Below the pieces are notes generated by a model. It worked only from the letters and a program-made list of their open reading frames with translations, searched no databases and was not told the origin of the DNA. Positions 5,503 through 19,986 of a stretch of 64,000 bases of DNA are shown piece after piece. Each line of letters begins with the position of its first letter. Position 1 is the stretch's first letter. The stretch comes from Hydractinia symbiolongicarpus. Lineage: Eukaryota; Cnidaria; Hydrozoa; Anthoathecata; Hydractiniidae. The position numbers were made by a program, and so were the translations under genes. The DNA lies in contig NC_079883.1 in NCBI RefSeq assembly GCF_029227915.1, positions 9,176,001-9,240,000 of the forward strand. The letters are read 5' to 3'.

Positions 5503-6081
5503 ATGCTTATGACTTCGCCCCATCGTCATTTTGGCTTGCGCATTCGTTTTACTTACGACAGAATTCTTCGTGTTTGTAGCCATGAAAGAAAGGGACTTCT
5601 GTGAGTGAATTTTTTTACTGTGGTCTAATAAAAAAGTCGAAACGCAGTGCCCAATATATGAATTGCTCCTAATAGCCGGAAACAGGCCGTGTCGATGATG
5701 TAGGCCGACATACGCAACGCAAACCAAAGAACGCTTTATGAAAATCCTAACACGAGCGCGGAAGAAGCCCAAATTAACAGACTAGATGTAATGCTGAAGA
5801 CCTCAAACTCCAGCAGCTTCTCTTGCAGACTATTGCGTCGTACTACAAATAAAAATTAACATGCTTTCGCATAGTCGCGGCACCCAAAACGGACATTATA
5901 CGATGTACAGAAACACACATTTCTGTTTTCGCGCCAAATCAATTCCCGGGAGTGGTACTTTTACGTCCGCATACTTCGCACCGTCTTAAATTATATCTCA
6001 TTTACACGGTAATGTTTAGTATACTTCTACTGTGATAACAAGCATCGTTTATCGTTGGATTGTTGTAAGAAAACATTAAAA
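5503..6081. other. tRNA/H1 divergent spacer
   Basis: 579 bp between the tRNA 5' end and the next H1 ATG. The half near the tRNA is mixed in composition with no gene I recognise; the half near H1 is the H1 promoter region (equivalent of 1..229). Confidence 0.8.
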
Positions 6082-6633
6082 ATGAGTGAAGCAGCTTCTC
6101 CAAAGAAAATCGCACCCAAGAAGAAACCTGCTGCAAAGAAGACAGCTGATCACCCTAAATATGTGGACATGATCAAGGCTGCTATCGCTACCCTAAAGGA
6201 ACGCGGTGGTTCATCTCGCCAAGCTATTACAAAATATATTCATGCAAATTACAAAGTTGCTGAAAACTCAGATCATCATCTGAAAATGGCTCTTAAACGA
6301 GGAGTAACATCAGGCGATTTGATTCAAACTAAAGGCACTGGTGCTTCTGGATCATTCAAGCTAGGTCAGGTAAAAAAAGAAAAACCTAAGAAAAAGGCCG
6401 CAGCAAAAAAGCCAACGGCAAAGAAGCCTACTGCAAAGAAAAGTACACCAAAAAAGAAGCCAGCAAAGAAGAGCACGCCAAAGAAAGCAGCAAAGAAGCC
6501 TGCCACAAAGAAAGCCTCGGCTAAGAAACCAGCAGCTAAGAAACCCACAAAGAAGCCTGTTGCTAAAAAACCTGCAGCAAAGAAGGTCAAAAAGACTCCC
6601 AAAAAGGCAGCAAAGAAGACCGCAAAAAAATAA
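6082..6633 (+). CDS. H1: Linker histone H1 (copy 2)
   Basis: Translation identical to copy 1 (230..781); ATG chosen 27 nt inside the frame's TTG at 6055. Confidence 0.97.
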   Translation: MSEAASPKKIAPKKKPAAKKTADHPKYVDMIKAAIATLKERGGSSRQAITKYIHANYKVAENSDHHLKMALKRGVTSGDLIQTKGTGASGSFKLGQVKKEKPKKKAAAKKPTAKKPTAKKSTPKKKPAKKSTPKKAAKKPATKKASAKKPAAKKPTKKPVAKKPAAKKVKKTPKKAAKKTAKK

Positions 6634-6665
6634 TTTGTGTGTATCTGGCTATTACATTAACAAAC

Positions 6666-6681
6666 GGCTATTTTTATAGCC
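6666..6681 (+). promoter_or_regulatory. H1 3' stem-loop (copy 2)
   Basis: Same 16 nt as 814..829. Confidence 0.92.
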
Positions 6682-6957
6682 ACACATTTACAAAAAAACA
6701 TTATCTTGGTACAAAGTTAAACTTGTTTAAGTCACTTAAACAGTTAAAAAAGAGTAAATTTAAGATTAGATTCCCTAAGTTTAAGTATTTTCGTTTTTAA
6801 ATTTCTTATTTTCTTGCTTTTACTTTTCTTGCCCTTCATATTTTTAACATTGTCAAACTTTATGTAGCATAAAATTTTTATGTAGCATAAAATTTAAACA
6901 GAAAGCAGGACAAAGTTTGATATAAAAAGCTAGCCGTAATATTTTTTATGGATGTGT

Positions 6958-6973
6958 GGCTATAAAAATAGCC
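6958..6973 (-). promoter_or_regulatory. H3 3' stem-loop (copy 2)
   Basis: Same 16 nt as 1106..1121. Confidence 0.92.
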
Positions 6974-6994
6974 GTTTTTTGTTTGGTAAGATGC

Positions 6995-7408
<414 letters not shown>

Positions 7409-7886
7409 TTAAGAAGTCGATGTAGTACGGATACACAAGACGGTCTAAAATGCACTATCGCGCCAAAGTTTTATTTCTCATATTGATTGACAGCTAAGGT
7501 TCAAAACAAACCATTTGATTGGTGCTAAGAAAGTAATTTCTGATTGGCTGCATAATGACATTACGCTCATTACTTTAACATTTTTATAAAATCTGTGTTT
7601 TTTGGCTACGGGAAAACGGCTGTATCTTCTGATACACAAAAGCTTTTGACTTTTTTTTTTTTTAGTAAGTAGCAGAAGGTTTGGCGAATTCCAACGATGC
7701 CAAATTTATTGCCTTACTGAAACATTAAGACCACGAATTTTTAAAAAAACTACAGTTTTACTTAAAAAAATGTACAAAATGTTCGGAACATTTTGTAATG
7801 ACGCAACTCTATTGGTTAATTAGGGTGTTTCCACGAGCAGTAGGTAATTTTATGGCCTCTTTTTAAAGCTGTCTGAATTCTGTTAA

Positions 7887-8243
<357 letters not shown>

Positions 8244-8267
8244 GCGTTGTCATTGCTCAACAAAAAC

Positions 8268-8283
8268 GGCTATTTTTATAGCC
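8268..8283 (+). promoter_or_regulatory. H4 3' stem-loop (copy 2)
   Basis: Same 16 nt as 2416..2431. Confidence 0.92.
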
Positions 8284-8664
8284 ACAAATCTTTTAAAACA
8301 TTACTTTGTGCACGCTTCCAAATTACACAATGTGTAAAGTCTTGTCACAGTTACATTTATTGCTATACGATACTATGTCATATATGACACAAAAAAAATT
8401 TAGAAATACTTTGTAGGGTTAATTTGCCTGGGAGTGTTTCCGTGAAAAGCTGGGTTAAGTTAAATGTAAGCAATAACATGGATCAATGTACTTGTCTTTT
8501 CTGCAAGTACAGCTAATAATACGTATGAAAAGTGAAGCTAATCCACACACACATGGGGAAGTATTTTAAATGTAGGCTAGTGTTCTTAAGCACATTATTT
8601 AGAAGTTTTATTAACTTCGGTTAACTTGTAGTGACGCCAAGTAAATGTTTTTTTAAAGATGTGT

Positions 8665-8680
8665 GGTCTTAAAAAAGACC
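8665..8680 (-). promoter_or_regulatory. H2B 3' stem-loop (copy 2)
   Basis: Same variant stem as 2813..2828. Confidence 0.92.
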
Positions 8681-8703
8681 GTTTGTGTTTGGTAGACGTT
8701 GGT

Positions 8704-9108
8704 TTACTTGCTGCTTGTGTATTTTGTGACGGCTTTTGTTCCTTCACTGACTGCGTGTTTTGCAAGTTCTCCAGGCAAGAGAAGACGTACTGCGGTTTGA
8801 ATTTCACGAGAAGAGATGGTCGACTTTTTGTTTTGAAGAGCCAAACGCGAAGCTTCGGAAGCAATGCGCTCAAAGATGTCGTTGACAAATGAGTTCATGA
8901 TGCTCATAGCTTTGCTTGAAACTCCGACATCTGGGTGAACTTGTTTCAAAACATTGTAGATGTAAATAGCATAACTTTCCTTTCTCTTTCTCTTGCGTTT
9001 CTTTTCACCAGTTCCACCAATCTTTCCTCCTTTTTTGCCGGCTCTTTTTTCACCTTTCTTGGCTACTTTAGGTGCCTGTTTTCCTCCTTTAGCTGCTGCG
9101 TCAGACAT
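8704..9108 (-). CDS. H2B: Core histone H2B (copy 2)
   Basis: Translation identical to copy 1 (2852..3256). Confidence 0.98.
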   Translation of the reverse strand: MSDAAAKGGKQAPKVAKKGEKRAGKKGGKIGGTGEKKRKRKRKESYAIYIYNVLKQVHPDVGVSSKAMSIMNSFVNDIFERIASEASRLALQNKKSTISSREIQTAVRLLLPGELAKHAVSEGTKAVTKYTSSK

Positions 9109-9392
9109 GGTTAAAAATTTTTGCTACTTAACTTGTAAATAAGCATTAAACTGCAAGTCAAAACTTTTTGTTTATAAGTAAAAAAATCGGATCGAATTCG
9201 ATCCGAAAACGCCGATACGCAATTTAATTGGTTAAAAAAAAAATCTTTTGTTTAATACTTAATTATGATTGGTTAAAAAAACATGATTTCGATCCTATTT
9301 TTATGATGAAAAAACGAGTAAAGTTTATTTCGTTAACACTTACGTTAAATATTCGTACGTTTTTGTATTAACTTACAAATCAAATCGCAGTT

Positions 9393-9773
9393 ATGTCTGG
9401 ACGTGGAAAAGGTGGAAAAGCTAAGGCTAAAGCCAAGACAAGATCCTCAAGAGCTGGACTTCAATTTCCAGTCGGTAGAGTGCATAGATTCCTTCGTAGA
9501 GGGCACTATGCTAACCGAATTGGATCTGGAGCACCAGTTTACTTAGCAGCCGTCTTGGAATATTTATCTGCTGAGATATTGGAGTTGGCTGGTAACGCAG
9601 CAAGAGACAACAAAAAAGCTAGGATTATTCCAAGACATTTACAATTGGCTGTTCGTAATGATGAAGAATTAAACAAACTTTTGAGCGGTGTAACCATTGC
9701 AGCTGGTGGTGTTTTGCCAAACATTCAAGCTGTCTTACTCCCAAAGAAGAACGACAAAGGACAGAAGAAGTAA
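9393..9773 (+). CDS. H2A: Core histone H2A (copy 2)
   Basis: Translation identical to copy 1 (3541..3921). Confidence 0.98.
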   Translation: MSGRGKGGKAKAKAKTRSSRAGLQFPVGRVHRFLRRGHYANRIGSGAPVYLAAVLEYLSAEILELAGNAARDNKKARIIPRHLQLAVRNDEELNKLLSGVTIAAGGVLPNIQAVLLPKKNDKGQKK

Positions 9774-9795
9774 ACCGCTACACTCAGAAAACAAC

Positions 9796-9811
9796 GGCTA
9801 TTTTTATAGCC
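9796..9811 (+). promoter_or_regulatory. H2A 3' stem-loop (copy 2)
   Basis: Same 16 nt as 3944..3959. Confidence 0.92.
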
Positions 9812-9970
9812 ACACATCTTTAAAAAAACATTGTTTTTTTCACAAAACTATAACCTTAAAGTCTAATAGATAATCCATGCATACGCCTTGTCCTAAGTAA
9901 CTCAAAGAAATTAAATAAAAAAATTTGATCACAACGTCAAAATAAATTGCACGTATTTGCACCTACTAAT

Positions 9971-10090
9971 GTCTACGGCCATACCACGATGAACACACCC
10001 GTTCTCGTCTGATCACGGAAGTTAAGCATCGTCGGGCCGGGATAGTACTTGGATGGGGGACCGCCTGGGAACTCCCGGTGTCGTAGGCTT
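9971..10090 (+). rRNA. 5S ribosomal RNA (copy 2)
   Basis: Matches copy 1 (4119..4238), including the T-run terminator. Confidence 0.97.
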
Positions 10091-10417
10091 TTCATTTTCA
10101 TTTGCTGTGATATATTTCTTGTTATAACAATTAAGGAACGTGGCGGTTGTTGAAAGTGTTTCCTATGACATTTTCCTACGACATTTTCAGGTGATAGTAC
10201 GAGAAAAAAGAGCTTTCAAATGCATACAAACTCGATCTATTGCCGATCATCCAATAACCCTGACGGAATGGCAAATAAAATAAAATTCCGCCGCCTTCCG
10301 AGGACTTATATCGCAATCACGTTTCGTAACAGCCAAGCGAGGTTTTACCTTAGCGTTTAAGTCACCACCGACATTTGGCCGCGCAACTTTTCTAAGCTCA
10401 TTCATTTTGACTTAAGG

Positions 10418-10582
10418 AGGGGGCGAGCGCGGACGCAGGCCCCCACTACCAGAAATTGTACGGTCGAGTTACTGACGTTTGCAGTAATCGCAGAGGTCAG
10501 CCCAAGCGTAGTGCAATGCAAGAGCCTCACTCTGGAAGAAAACCCTCATTGATCAGTCTTTACTTCCCCGTCAGGTAAGTAT
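10418..10582 (-). ncRNA. U1 snRNA (copy 2)
   Basis: Matches copy 1 (4566..4730). Confidence 0.95.
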
Positions 10583-10771
10583 GAGTTGGAACTGCACCGT
10601 AGCATGAGGGTACCCTTCAAAGTTTGTTAATGCTTGTGGCTTGAGTGTGTTATAAACTGCCGTGTCGCGGGGCATAGGCTGTATTCTCCCCCAGTGTACG
10701 CGTTTTGTTCCCGCCGTAGACTATGCAGAGTGCCGTCGGAAAGAGGACTGCTATTATTCTTTTATTGCTTA

Positions 10772-10959
10772 TGTGGGCCGCCATCGGTAATAGTGCAACA
10801 CCAAGGCAACCCGTGGTCACGGCGTGAATGAATCCACCTCCATGACCCAAGGCCAAAAATCAGATTAATATACTGACCATTCAGAGAATGGCCTACCAGA
10901 TATTAAACTGATAAGAACAGATACTACACTTGATCTTAGCCATTAGGCCGAGAAGCGAT
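10772..10959 (-). ncRNA. U2 snRNA (copy 2)
   Basis: Matches copy 1 (4920..5107). Confidence 0.95.
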
Positions 10960-11281
10960 AAAGAACAAGCGTTGCCATGATAGGCATCGTCCACACACCG
11001 TAACTGCTTGTGGAGCATGTCACGTTACTGTAAAGCTTACAACTGTCACCGCGTACGGATGGACGGCGACATAGTAAAAATCACGGCTGTTGATTTAGCC
11101 GTAGGATGGAGAGCGACTGTAGCGAGTGGATGGTAACTTACATGAATGCTAACAAAGGCGACGATACTAAGTGCGTGATATTACTTTCCAATATGTCTGC
11201 GTACATTCCGTTTATCAACGCATTACGCCAGAACGTGCGCGCGCGTTACACAGTAGACCATGCAGCCGAAATGCGACAGTG

Positions 11282-11354
11282 CGACCCTGCCAGGAGTCGA
11301 ACCTGGAATCCCCTGATTCGTAGTCAGATGCCTTATCCATTGGGCCACAGGGCC
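11282..11354 (-). tRNA. tRNA-Arg(ACG) (copy 2)
   Basis: Matches copy 1 (5430..5502). Confidence 0.96.
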
Positions 11355-11933
11355 ATGCTTATGACTTCGCCCCATCGTCATTTTGGCTTGCGCATTCGTT
11401 TTACTTACGACAGAATTCTTCGTGTTTGTAGCCATGAAAGAAAGGGACTTCTGTGAGTGAATTTTTTTACTGTGGTCTAATAAAAAAGTCGAAACGCAGT
11501 GCCCAATATATGAATTGCTCCTAATAGCCGGAAACAGGCCGTGTCGATGATGTAGGCCGACATACGCAACGCAAACCAAAGAACGCTTTATGAAAATCCT
11601 AACACGAGCGCGGAAGAAGCCCAAATTAACAGACTAGATGTAATGCTGAAGACCTCAAACTCCAGCAGCTTCTCTTGCAGACTATTGCGTCGTACTACAA
11701 ATAAAAATTAACATGCTTTCGCATAGTCGCGGCACCCAAAACGGACATTATACGATGTACAGAAACACACATTTCTGTTTTCGCGCCAAATCAATTCCCG
11801 GGAGTGGTACTTTTACGTCCGCATACTTCGCACCGTCTTAAATTATATCTCATTTACACGGTAATGTTTAGTATACTTCTACTGTGATAACAAGCATCGT
11901 TTATCGTTGGATTGTTGTAAGAAAACATTAAAA

Positions 11934-12485
11934 ATGAGTGAAGCAGCTTCTCCAAAGAAAATCGCACCCAAGAAGAAACCTGCTGCAAAGAAGACAGCTG
12001 ATCACCCTAAATATGTGGACATGATCAAGGCTGCTATCGCTACCCTAAAGGAACGCGGTGGTTCATCTCGCCAAGCTATTACAAAATATATTCATGCAAA
12101 TTACAAAGTTGCTGAAAACTCAGATCATCATCTGAAAATGGCTCTTAAACGAGGAGTAACATCAGGCGATTTGATTCAAACTAAAGGCACTGGTGCTTCT
12201 GGATCATTCAAGCTAGGTCAGGTAAAAAAAGAAAAACCTAAGAAAAAGGCCGCAGCAAAAAAGCCAACGGCAAAGAAGCCTACTGCAAAGAAAAGTACAC
12301 CAAAAAAGAAGCCAGCAAAGAAGAGCACGCCAAAGAAAGCAGCAAAGAAGCCTGCCACAAAGAAAGCCTCGGCTAAGAAACCAGCAGCTAAGAAACCCAC
12401 AAAGAAGCCTGTTGCTAAAAAACCTGCAGCAAAGAAGGTCAAAAAGACTCCCAAAAAGGCAGCAAAGAAGACCGCAAAAAAATAA
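11934..12485 (+). CDS. H1: Linker histone H1 (copy 3)
   Basis: Translation identical to copy 1; ATG 27 nt inside the open frame. Confidence 0.97.
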   Translation: MSEAASPKKIAPKKKPAAKKTADHPKYVDMIKAAIATLKERGGSSRQAITKYIHANYKVAENSDHHLKMALKRGVTSGDLIQTKGTGASGSFKLGQVKKEKPKKKAAAKKPTAKKPTAKKSTPKKKPAKKSTPKKAAKKPATKKASAKKPAAKKPTKKPVAKKPAAKKVKKTPKKAAKKTAKK

Positions 12486-12517
12486 TTTGTGTGTATCTGG
12501 CTATTACATTAACAAAC

Positions 12518-12533
12518 GGCTATTTTTATAGCC
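12518..12533 (+). promoter_or_regulatory. H1 3' stem-loop (copy 3)
   Basis: Same 16 nt as 814..829. Confidence 0.92.
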
Positions 12534-12809
12534 ACACATTTACAAAAAAACATTATCTTGGTACAAAGTTAAACTTGTTTAAGTCACTTAAACAGTTAAA
12601 AAAGAGTAAATTTAAGATTAGATTCCCTAAGTTTAAGTATTTTCGTTTTTAAATTTCTTATTTTCTTGCTTTTACTTTTCTTGCCCTTCATATTTTTAAC
12701 ATTGTCAAACTTTATGTAGCATAAAATTTTTATGTAGCATAAAATTTAAACAGAAAGCAGGACAAAGTTTGATATAAAAAGCTAGCCGTAATATTTTTTA
12801 TGGATGTGT

Positions 12810-12825
12810 GGCTATAAAAATAGCC
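12810..12825 (-). promoter_or_regulatory. H3 3' stem-loop (copy 3)
   Basis: Same 16 nt as 1106..1121. Confidence 0.92.
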
Positions 12826-12846
12826 GTTTTTTGTTTGGTAAGATGC

Positions 12847-13260
<414 letters not shown>

Positions 13261-13738
13261 TTAAGAAGTCGATGTAGTACGGATACACAAGACGGTCTAA
13301 AATGCACTATCGCGCCAAAGTTTTATTTCTCATATTGATTGACAGCTAAGGTTCAAAACAAACCATTTGATTGGTGCTAAGAAAGTAATTTCTGATTGGC
13401 TGCATAATGACATTACGCTCATTACTTTAACATTTTTATAAAATCTGTGTTTTTTGGCTACGGGAAAACGGCTGTATCTTCTGATACACAAAAGCTTTTG
13501 ACTTTTTTTTTTTTTAGTAAGTAGCAGAAGGTTTGGCGAATTCCAACGATGCCAAATTTATTGCCTTACTGAAACATTAAGACCACGAATTTTTAAAAAA
13601 ACTACAGTTTTACTTAAAAAAATGTACAAAATGTTCGGAACATTTTGTAATGACGCAACTCTATTGGTTAATTAGGGTGTTTCCACGAGCAGTAGGTAAT
13701 TTTATGGCCTCTTTTTAAAGCTGTCTGAATTCTGTTAA

Positions 13739-14095
<357 letters not shown>

Positions 14096-14119
14096 GCGTT
14101 GTCATTGCTCAACAAAAAC

Positions 14120-14135
14120 GGCTATTTTTATAGCC
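14120..14135 (+). promoter_or_regulatory. H4 3' stem-loop (copy 3)
   Basis: Same 16 nt as 2416..2431. Confidence 0.92.
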
Positions 14136-14515
14136 ACAAATCTTTTAAAACATTACTTTGTGCACGCTTCCAAATTACACAATGTGTAAAGTCTTGTCAC
14201 AGTTACATTTATTGCTATACGATACTATGTCATATATGACACAAAAAAAATTTAGAAATACTTTGTAGGGTTAATTTGCCTGGGAGTGTTTCCGTGAAAA
14301 GCTGGGTTAAGTTAAATGTAAGCAATAACATGGATCAATGTACTTGTCTTTTCTGCAAGTACAGCTAATAATACGTATGAAAAGTGAAGCTAATCCACAC
14401 ACACATGGGGAAGTATTTTAAATGTAGGCTAGTGTTCTTAAGCACATTATTTAGAAGTTTTATTAACTTCGGTTAACTTGTAGTGACGCCAAGTAAATGT
14501 TTTTTAAAGATGTGT

Positions 14516-14531
14516 GGTCTTAAAAAAGACC
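14516..14531 (-). promoter_or_regulatory. H2B 3' stem-loop (copy 3)
   Basis: Variant stem intact; the downstream element just beyond it has one A fewer than in the other units. Confidence 0.92.
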
Positions 14532-14554
14532 GTTTGTGTTTGGTAGACGTTGGT

Positions 14555-14959
14555 TTACTTGCTGCTTGTGTATTTTGTGACGGCTTTTGTTCCTTCACTG
14601 ACTGCGTGTTTTGCAAGTTCTCCAGGCAAGAGAAGACGTACTGCGGTTTGAATTTCACGAGAAGAGATGGTCGACTTTTTGTTTTGAAGAGCCAAACGCG
14701 AAGCTTCGGAAGCAATGCGCTCAAAGATGTCGTTGACAAATGAGTTCATGATGCTCATAGCTTTGCTTGAAACTCCGACATCTGGGTGAACTTGTTTCAA
14801 AACATTGTAGATGTAAATAGCATAACTTTCCTTTCTCTTTCTCTTGCGTTTCTTTTCACCAGTTCCACCAATCTTTCCTCCTTTTTTGCCGGCTCTTTTT
14901 TCACCTTTCTTGGCTACTTTAGGTGCCTGTTTTCCTCCTTTAGCTGCTGCGTCAGACAT
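14555..14959 (-). CDS. H2B: Core histone H2B (copy 3)
   Basis: Translation identical to copy 1; the single-base deletion of this unit is in the 3' flank, not the gene. Confidence 0.98.
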   Translation of the reverse strand: MSDAAAKGGKQAPKVAKKGEKRAGKKGGKIGGTGEKKRKRKRKESYAIYIYNVLKQVHPDVGVSSKAMSIMNSFVNDIFERIASEASRLALQNKKSTISSREIQTAVRLLLPGELAKHAVSEGTKAVTKYTSSK

Positions 14960-15243
14960 GGTTAAAAATTTTTGCTACTTAACTTGTAAATAAGCATTAA
15001 ACTGCAAGTCAAAACTTTTTGTTTATAAGTAAAAAAATCGGATCGAATTCGATCCGAAAACGCCGATACGCAATTTAATTGGTTAAAAAAAAAATCTTTT
15101 GTTTAATACTTAATTATGATTGGTTAAAAAAACATGATTTCGATCCTATTTTTATGATGAAAAAACGAGTAAAGTTTATTTCGTTAACACTTACGTTAAA
15201 TATTCGTACGTTTTTGTATTAACTTACAAATCAAATCGCAGTT

Positions 15244-15624
15244 ATGTCTGGACGTGGAAAAGGTGGAAAAGCTAAGGCTAAAGCCAAGACAAGATCCTCA
15301 AGAGCTGGACTTCAATTTCCAGTCGGTAGAGTGCATAGATTCCTTCGTAGAGGGCACTATGCTAACCGAATTGGATCTGGAGCACCAGTTTACTTAGCAG
15401 CCGTCTTGGAATATTTATCTGCTGAGATATTGGAGTTGGCTGGTAACGCAGCAAGAGACAACAAAAAAGCTAGGATTATTCCAAGACATTTACAATTGGC
15501 TGTTCGTAATGATGAAGAATTAAACAAACTTTTGAGCGGTGTAACCATTGCAGCTGGTGGTGTTTTGCCAAACATTCAAGCTGTCTTACTCCCAAAGAAG
15601 AACGACAAAGGACAGAAGAAGTAA
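15244..15624 (+). CDS. H2A: Core histone H2A (copy 3)
   Basis: Translation identical to copy 1. Confidence 0.98.
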   Translation: MSGRGKGGKAKAKAKTRSSRAGLQFPVGRVHRFLRRGHYANRIGSGAPVYLAAVLEYLSAEILELAGNAARDNKKARIIPRHLQLAVRNDEELNKLLSGVTIAAGGVLPNIQAVLLPKKNDKGQKK

Positions 15625-15646
15625 ACCGCTACACTCAGAAAACAAC

Positions 15647-15662
15647 GGCTATTTTTATAGCC
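15647..15662 (+). promoter_or_regulatory. H2A 3' stem-loop (copy 3)
   Basis: Same 16 nt as 3944..3959. Confidence 0.92.
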
Positions 15663-15821
15663 ACACATCTTTAAAAAAACATTGTTTTTTTCACAAAACT
15701 ATAACCTTAAAGTCTAATAGATAATCCATGCATACGCCTTGTCCTAAGTAACTCAAAGAAATTAAATAAAAAAATTTGATCACAACGTCAAAATAAATTG
15801 CACGTATTTGCACCTACTAAT

Positions 15822-15941
15822 GTCTACGGCCATACCACGATGAACACACCCGTTCTCGTCTGATCACGGAAGTTAAGCATCGTCGGGCCGGGATAGTACT
15901 TGGATGGGGGACCGCCTGGGAACTCCCGGTGTCGTAGGCTT
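15822..15941 (+). rRNA. 5S ribosomal RNA (copy 3)
   Basis: Matches copy 1. Confidence 0.97.
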
Positions 15942-16268
15942 TTCATTTTCATTTGCTGTGATATATTTCTTGTTATAACAATTAAGGAACGTGGCGGTTG
16001 TTGAAAGTGTTTCCTATGACATTTTCCTACGACATTTTCAGGTGATAGTACGAGAAAAAAGAGCTTTCAAATGCATACAAACTCGATCTATTGCCGATCA
16101 TCCAATAACCCTGACGGAATGGCAAATAAAATAAAATTCCGCCGCCTTCCGAGGACTTATATCGCAATCACGTTTCGTAACAGCCAAGCGAGGTTTTACC
16201 TTAGCGTTTAAGTCACCACCGACATTTGGCCGCGCAACTTTTCTAAGCTCATTCATTTTGACTTAAGG

Positions 16269-16433
16269 AGGGGGCGAGCGCGGACGCAGGCCCCCACTAC
16301 CAGAAATTGTACGGTCGAGTTACTGACGTTTGCAGTAATCGCAGAGGTCAGCCCAAGCGTAGTGCAATGCAAGAGCCTCACTCTGGAAGAAAACCCTCAT
16401 TGATCAGTCTTTACTTCCCCGTCAGGTAAGTAT
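16269..16433 (-). ncRNA. U1 snRNA (copy 3)
   Basis: Matches copy 1. Confidence 0.95.
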
Positions 16434-16622
16434 GAGTTGGAACTGCACCGTAGCATGAGGGTACCCTTCAAAGTTTGTTAATGCTTGTGGCTTGAGTGTG
16501 TTATAAACTGCCGTGTCGCGGGGCATAGGCTGTATTCTCCCCCAGTGTACGCGTTTTGTTCCCGCCGTAGACTATGCAGAGTGCCGTCGGAAAGAGGACT
16601 GCTATTATTCTTTTATTGCTTA

Positions 16623-16810
16623 TGTGGGCCGCCATCGGTAATAGTGCAACACCAAGGCAACCCGTGGTCACGGCGTGAATGAATCCACCTCCATGACCCA
16701 AGGCCAAAAATCAGATTAATATACTGACCATTCAGAGAATGGCCTACCAGATATTAAACTGATAAGAACAGATACTACACTTGATCTTAGCCATTAGGCC
16801 GAGAAGCGAT
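16623..16810 (-). ncRNA. U2 snRNA (copy 3)
   Basis: Matches copy 1. Confidence 0.95.
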
Positions 16811-17132
16811 AAAGAACAAGCGTTGCCATGATAGGCATCGTCCACACACCGTAACTGCTTGTGGAGCATGTCACGTTACTGTAAAGCTTACAACTGTCAC
16901 CGCGTACGGATGGACGGCGACATAGTAAAAATCACGGCTGTTGATTTAGCCGTAGGATGGAGAGCGACTGTAGCGAGTGGATGGTAACTTACATGAATGC
17001 TAACAAAGGCGACGATACTAAGTGCGTGATATTACTTTCCAATATGTCTGCGTACATTCCGTTTATCAACGCATTACGCCAGAACGTGCGCGCGCGTTAC
17101 ACAGTAGACCATGCAGCCGAAATGCGACAGTG

Positions 17133-17205
17133 CGACCCTGCCAGGAGTCGAACCTGGAATCCCCTGATTCGTAGTCAGATGCCTTATCCATTGGGCCACA
17201 GGGCC
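17133..17205 (-). tRNA. tRNA-Arg(ACG) (copy 3)
   Basis: Matches copy 1. Confidence 0.96.
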
Positions 17206-17784
17206 ATGCTTATGACTTCGCCCCATCGTCATTTTGGCTTGCGCATTCGTTTTACTTACGACAGAATTCTTCGTGTTTGTAGCCATGAAAGAAAGGGACT
17301 TCTGTGAGTGAATTTTTTTACTGTGGTCTAATAAAAAAGTCGAAACGCAGTGCCCAATATATGAATTGCTCCTAATAGCCGGAAACAGGCCGTGTCGATG
17401 ATGTAGGCCGACATACGCAACGCAAACCAAAGAACGCTTTATGAAAATCCTAACACGAGCGCGGAAGAAGCCCAAATTAACAGACTAGATGTAATGCTGA
17501 AGACCTCAAACTCCAGCAGCTTCTCTTGCAGACTATTGCGTCGTACTACAAATAAAAATTAACATGCTTTCGCATAGTCGCGGCACCCAAAACGGACATT
17601 ATACGATGTACAGAAACACACATTTCTGTTTTCGCGCCAAATCAATTCCCGGGAGTGGTACTTTTACGTCCGCATACTTCGCACCGTCTTAAATTATATC
17701 TCATTTACACGGTAATGTTTAGTATACTTCTACTGTGATAACAAGCATCGTTTATCGTTGGATTGTTGTAAGAAAACATTAAAA

Positions 17785-18336
17785 ATGAGTGAAGCAGCTT
17801 CTCCAAAGAAAATCGCACCCAAGAAGAAACCTGCTGCAAAGAAGACAGCTGATCACCCTAAATATGTGGACATGATCAAGGCTGCTATCGCTACCCTAAA
17901 GGAACGCGGTGGTTCATCTCGCCAAGCTATTACAAAATATATTCATGCAAATTACAAAGTTGCTGAAAACTCAGATCATCATCTGAAAATGGCTCTTAAA
18001 CGAGGAGTAACATCAGGCGATTTGATTCAAACTAAAGGCACTGGTGCTTCTGGATCATTCAAGCTAGGTCAGGTAAAAAAAGAAAAACCTAAGAAAAAGG
18101 CCGCAGCAAAAAAGCCAACGGCAAAGAAGCCTACTGCAAAGAAAAGTACACCAAAAAAGAAGCCAGCAAAGAAGAGCACGCCAAAGAAAGCAGCAAAGAA
18201 GCCTGCCACAAAGAAAGCCTCGGCTAAGAAACCAGCAGCTAAGAAACCCACAAAGAAGCCTGTTGCTAAAAAACCTGCAGCAAAGAAGGTCAAAAAGACT
18301 CCCAAAAAGGCAGCAAAGAAGACCGCAAAAAAATAA
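17785..18336 (+). CDS. H1: Linker histone H1 (copy 4)
   Basis: Translation identical to copy 1. Confidence 0.97.
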   Translation: MSEAASPKKIAPKKKPAAKKTADHPKYVDMIKAAIATLKERGGSSRQAITKYIHANYKVAENSDHHLKMALKRGVTSGDLIQTKGTGASGSFKLGQVKKEKPKKKAAAKKPTAKKPTAKKSTPKKKPAKKSTPKKAAKKPATKKASAKKPAAKKPTKKPVAKKPAAKKVKKTPKKAAKKTAKK

Positions 18337-18368
18337 TTTGTGTGTATCTGGCTATTACATTAACAAAC

Positions 18369-18384
18369 GGCTATTTTTATAGCC
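18369..18384 (+). promoter_or_regulatory. H1 3' stem-loop (copy 4)
   Basis: Same 16 nt as 814..829. Confidence 0.92.
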
Positions 18385-18660
18385 ACACATTTACAAAAAA
18401 ACATTATCTTGGTACAAAGTTAAACTTGTTTAAGTCACTTAAACAGTTAAAAAAGAGTAAATTTAAGATTAGATTCCCTAAGTTTAAGTATTTTCGTTTT
18501 TAAATTTCTTATTTTCTTGCTTTTACTTTTCTTGCCCTTCATATTTTTAACATTGTCAAACTTTATGTAGCATAAAATTTTTATGTAGCATAAAATTTAA
18601 ACAGAAAGCAGGACAAAGTTTGATATAAAAAGCTAGCCGTAATATTTTTTATGGATGTGT

Positions 18661-18676
18661 GGCTATAAAAATAGCC
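18661..18676 (-). promoter_or_regulatory. H3 3' stem-loop (copy 4)
   Basis: Same 16 nt as 1106..1121. Confidence 0.92.
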
Positions 18677-18697
18677 GTTTTTTGTTTGGTAAGATGC

Positions 18698-19111
<414 letters not shown>

Positions 19112-19589
19112 TTAAGAAGTCGATGTAGTACGGATACACAAGACGGTCTAAAATGCACTATCGCGCCAAAGTTTTATTTCTCATATTGATTGACAGCTAA
19201 GGTTCAAAACAAACCATTTGATTGGTGCTAAGAAAGTAATTTCTGATTGGCTGCATAATGACATTACGCTCATTACTTTAACATTTTTATAAAATCTGTG
19301 TTTTTTGGCTACGGGAAAACGGCTGTATCTTCTGATACACAAAAGCTTTTGACTTTTTTTTTTTTTAGTAAGTAGCAGAAGGTTTGGCGAATTCCAACGA
19401 TGCCAAATTTATTGCCTTACTGAAACATTAAGACCACGAATTTTTAAAAAAACTACAGTTTTACTTAAAAAAATGTACAAAATGTTCGGAACATTTTGTA
19501 ATGACGCAACTCTATTGGTTAATTAGGGTGTTTCCACGAGCAGTAGGTAATTTTATGGCCTCTTTTTAAAGCTGTCTGAATTCTGTTAA

Positions 19590-19946
<357 letters not shown>

Positions 19947-19970
19947 GCGTTGTCATTGCTCAACAAAAAC

Positions 19971-19986
19971 GGCTATTTTTATAGCC
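19971..19986 (+). promoter_or_regulatory. H4 3' stem-loop (copy 4), flank mutated
   Basis: The 16-nt hairpin is intact, but the next bases are CAAATC instead of ACAAATC. The A right after the stem, where SLBP contacts the flank and close to the cleavage site, is missing only in this unit. Confidence 0.9.

Noticed and set aside
5254-5604. 116-codon plus-strand ORF
   Set aside because: It runs antisense through the tRNA and matches no family; random open frame. In unit 4 it is falsely lengthened by the N gap.
5371-5772. 133-codon minus-strand ORF containing VAQWIRHLTTNQGIPG
   Set aside because: That peptide is the translation of the tRNA-Arg gene at 5430..5502, a well-known source of false database proteins.
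5690-5800. Possible C/D snoRNA (GATGATG ... CTGA) in the tRNA/H1 spacer
   Set aside because: Box C is imperfect, there is no terminal stem, and box D is a common 4-mer; not supportable.
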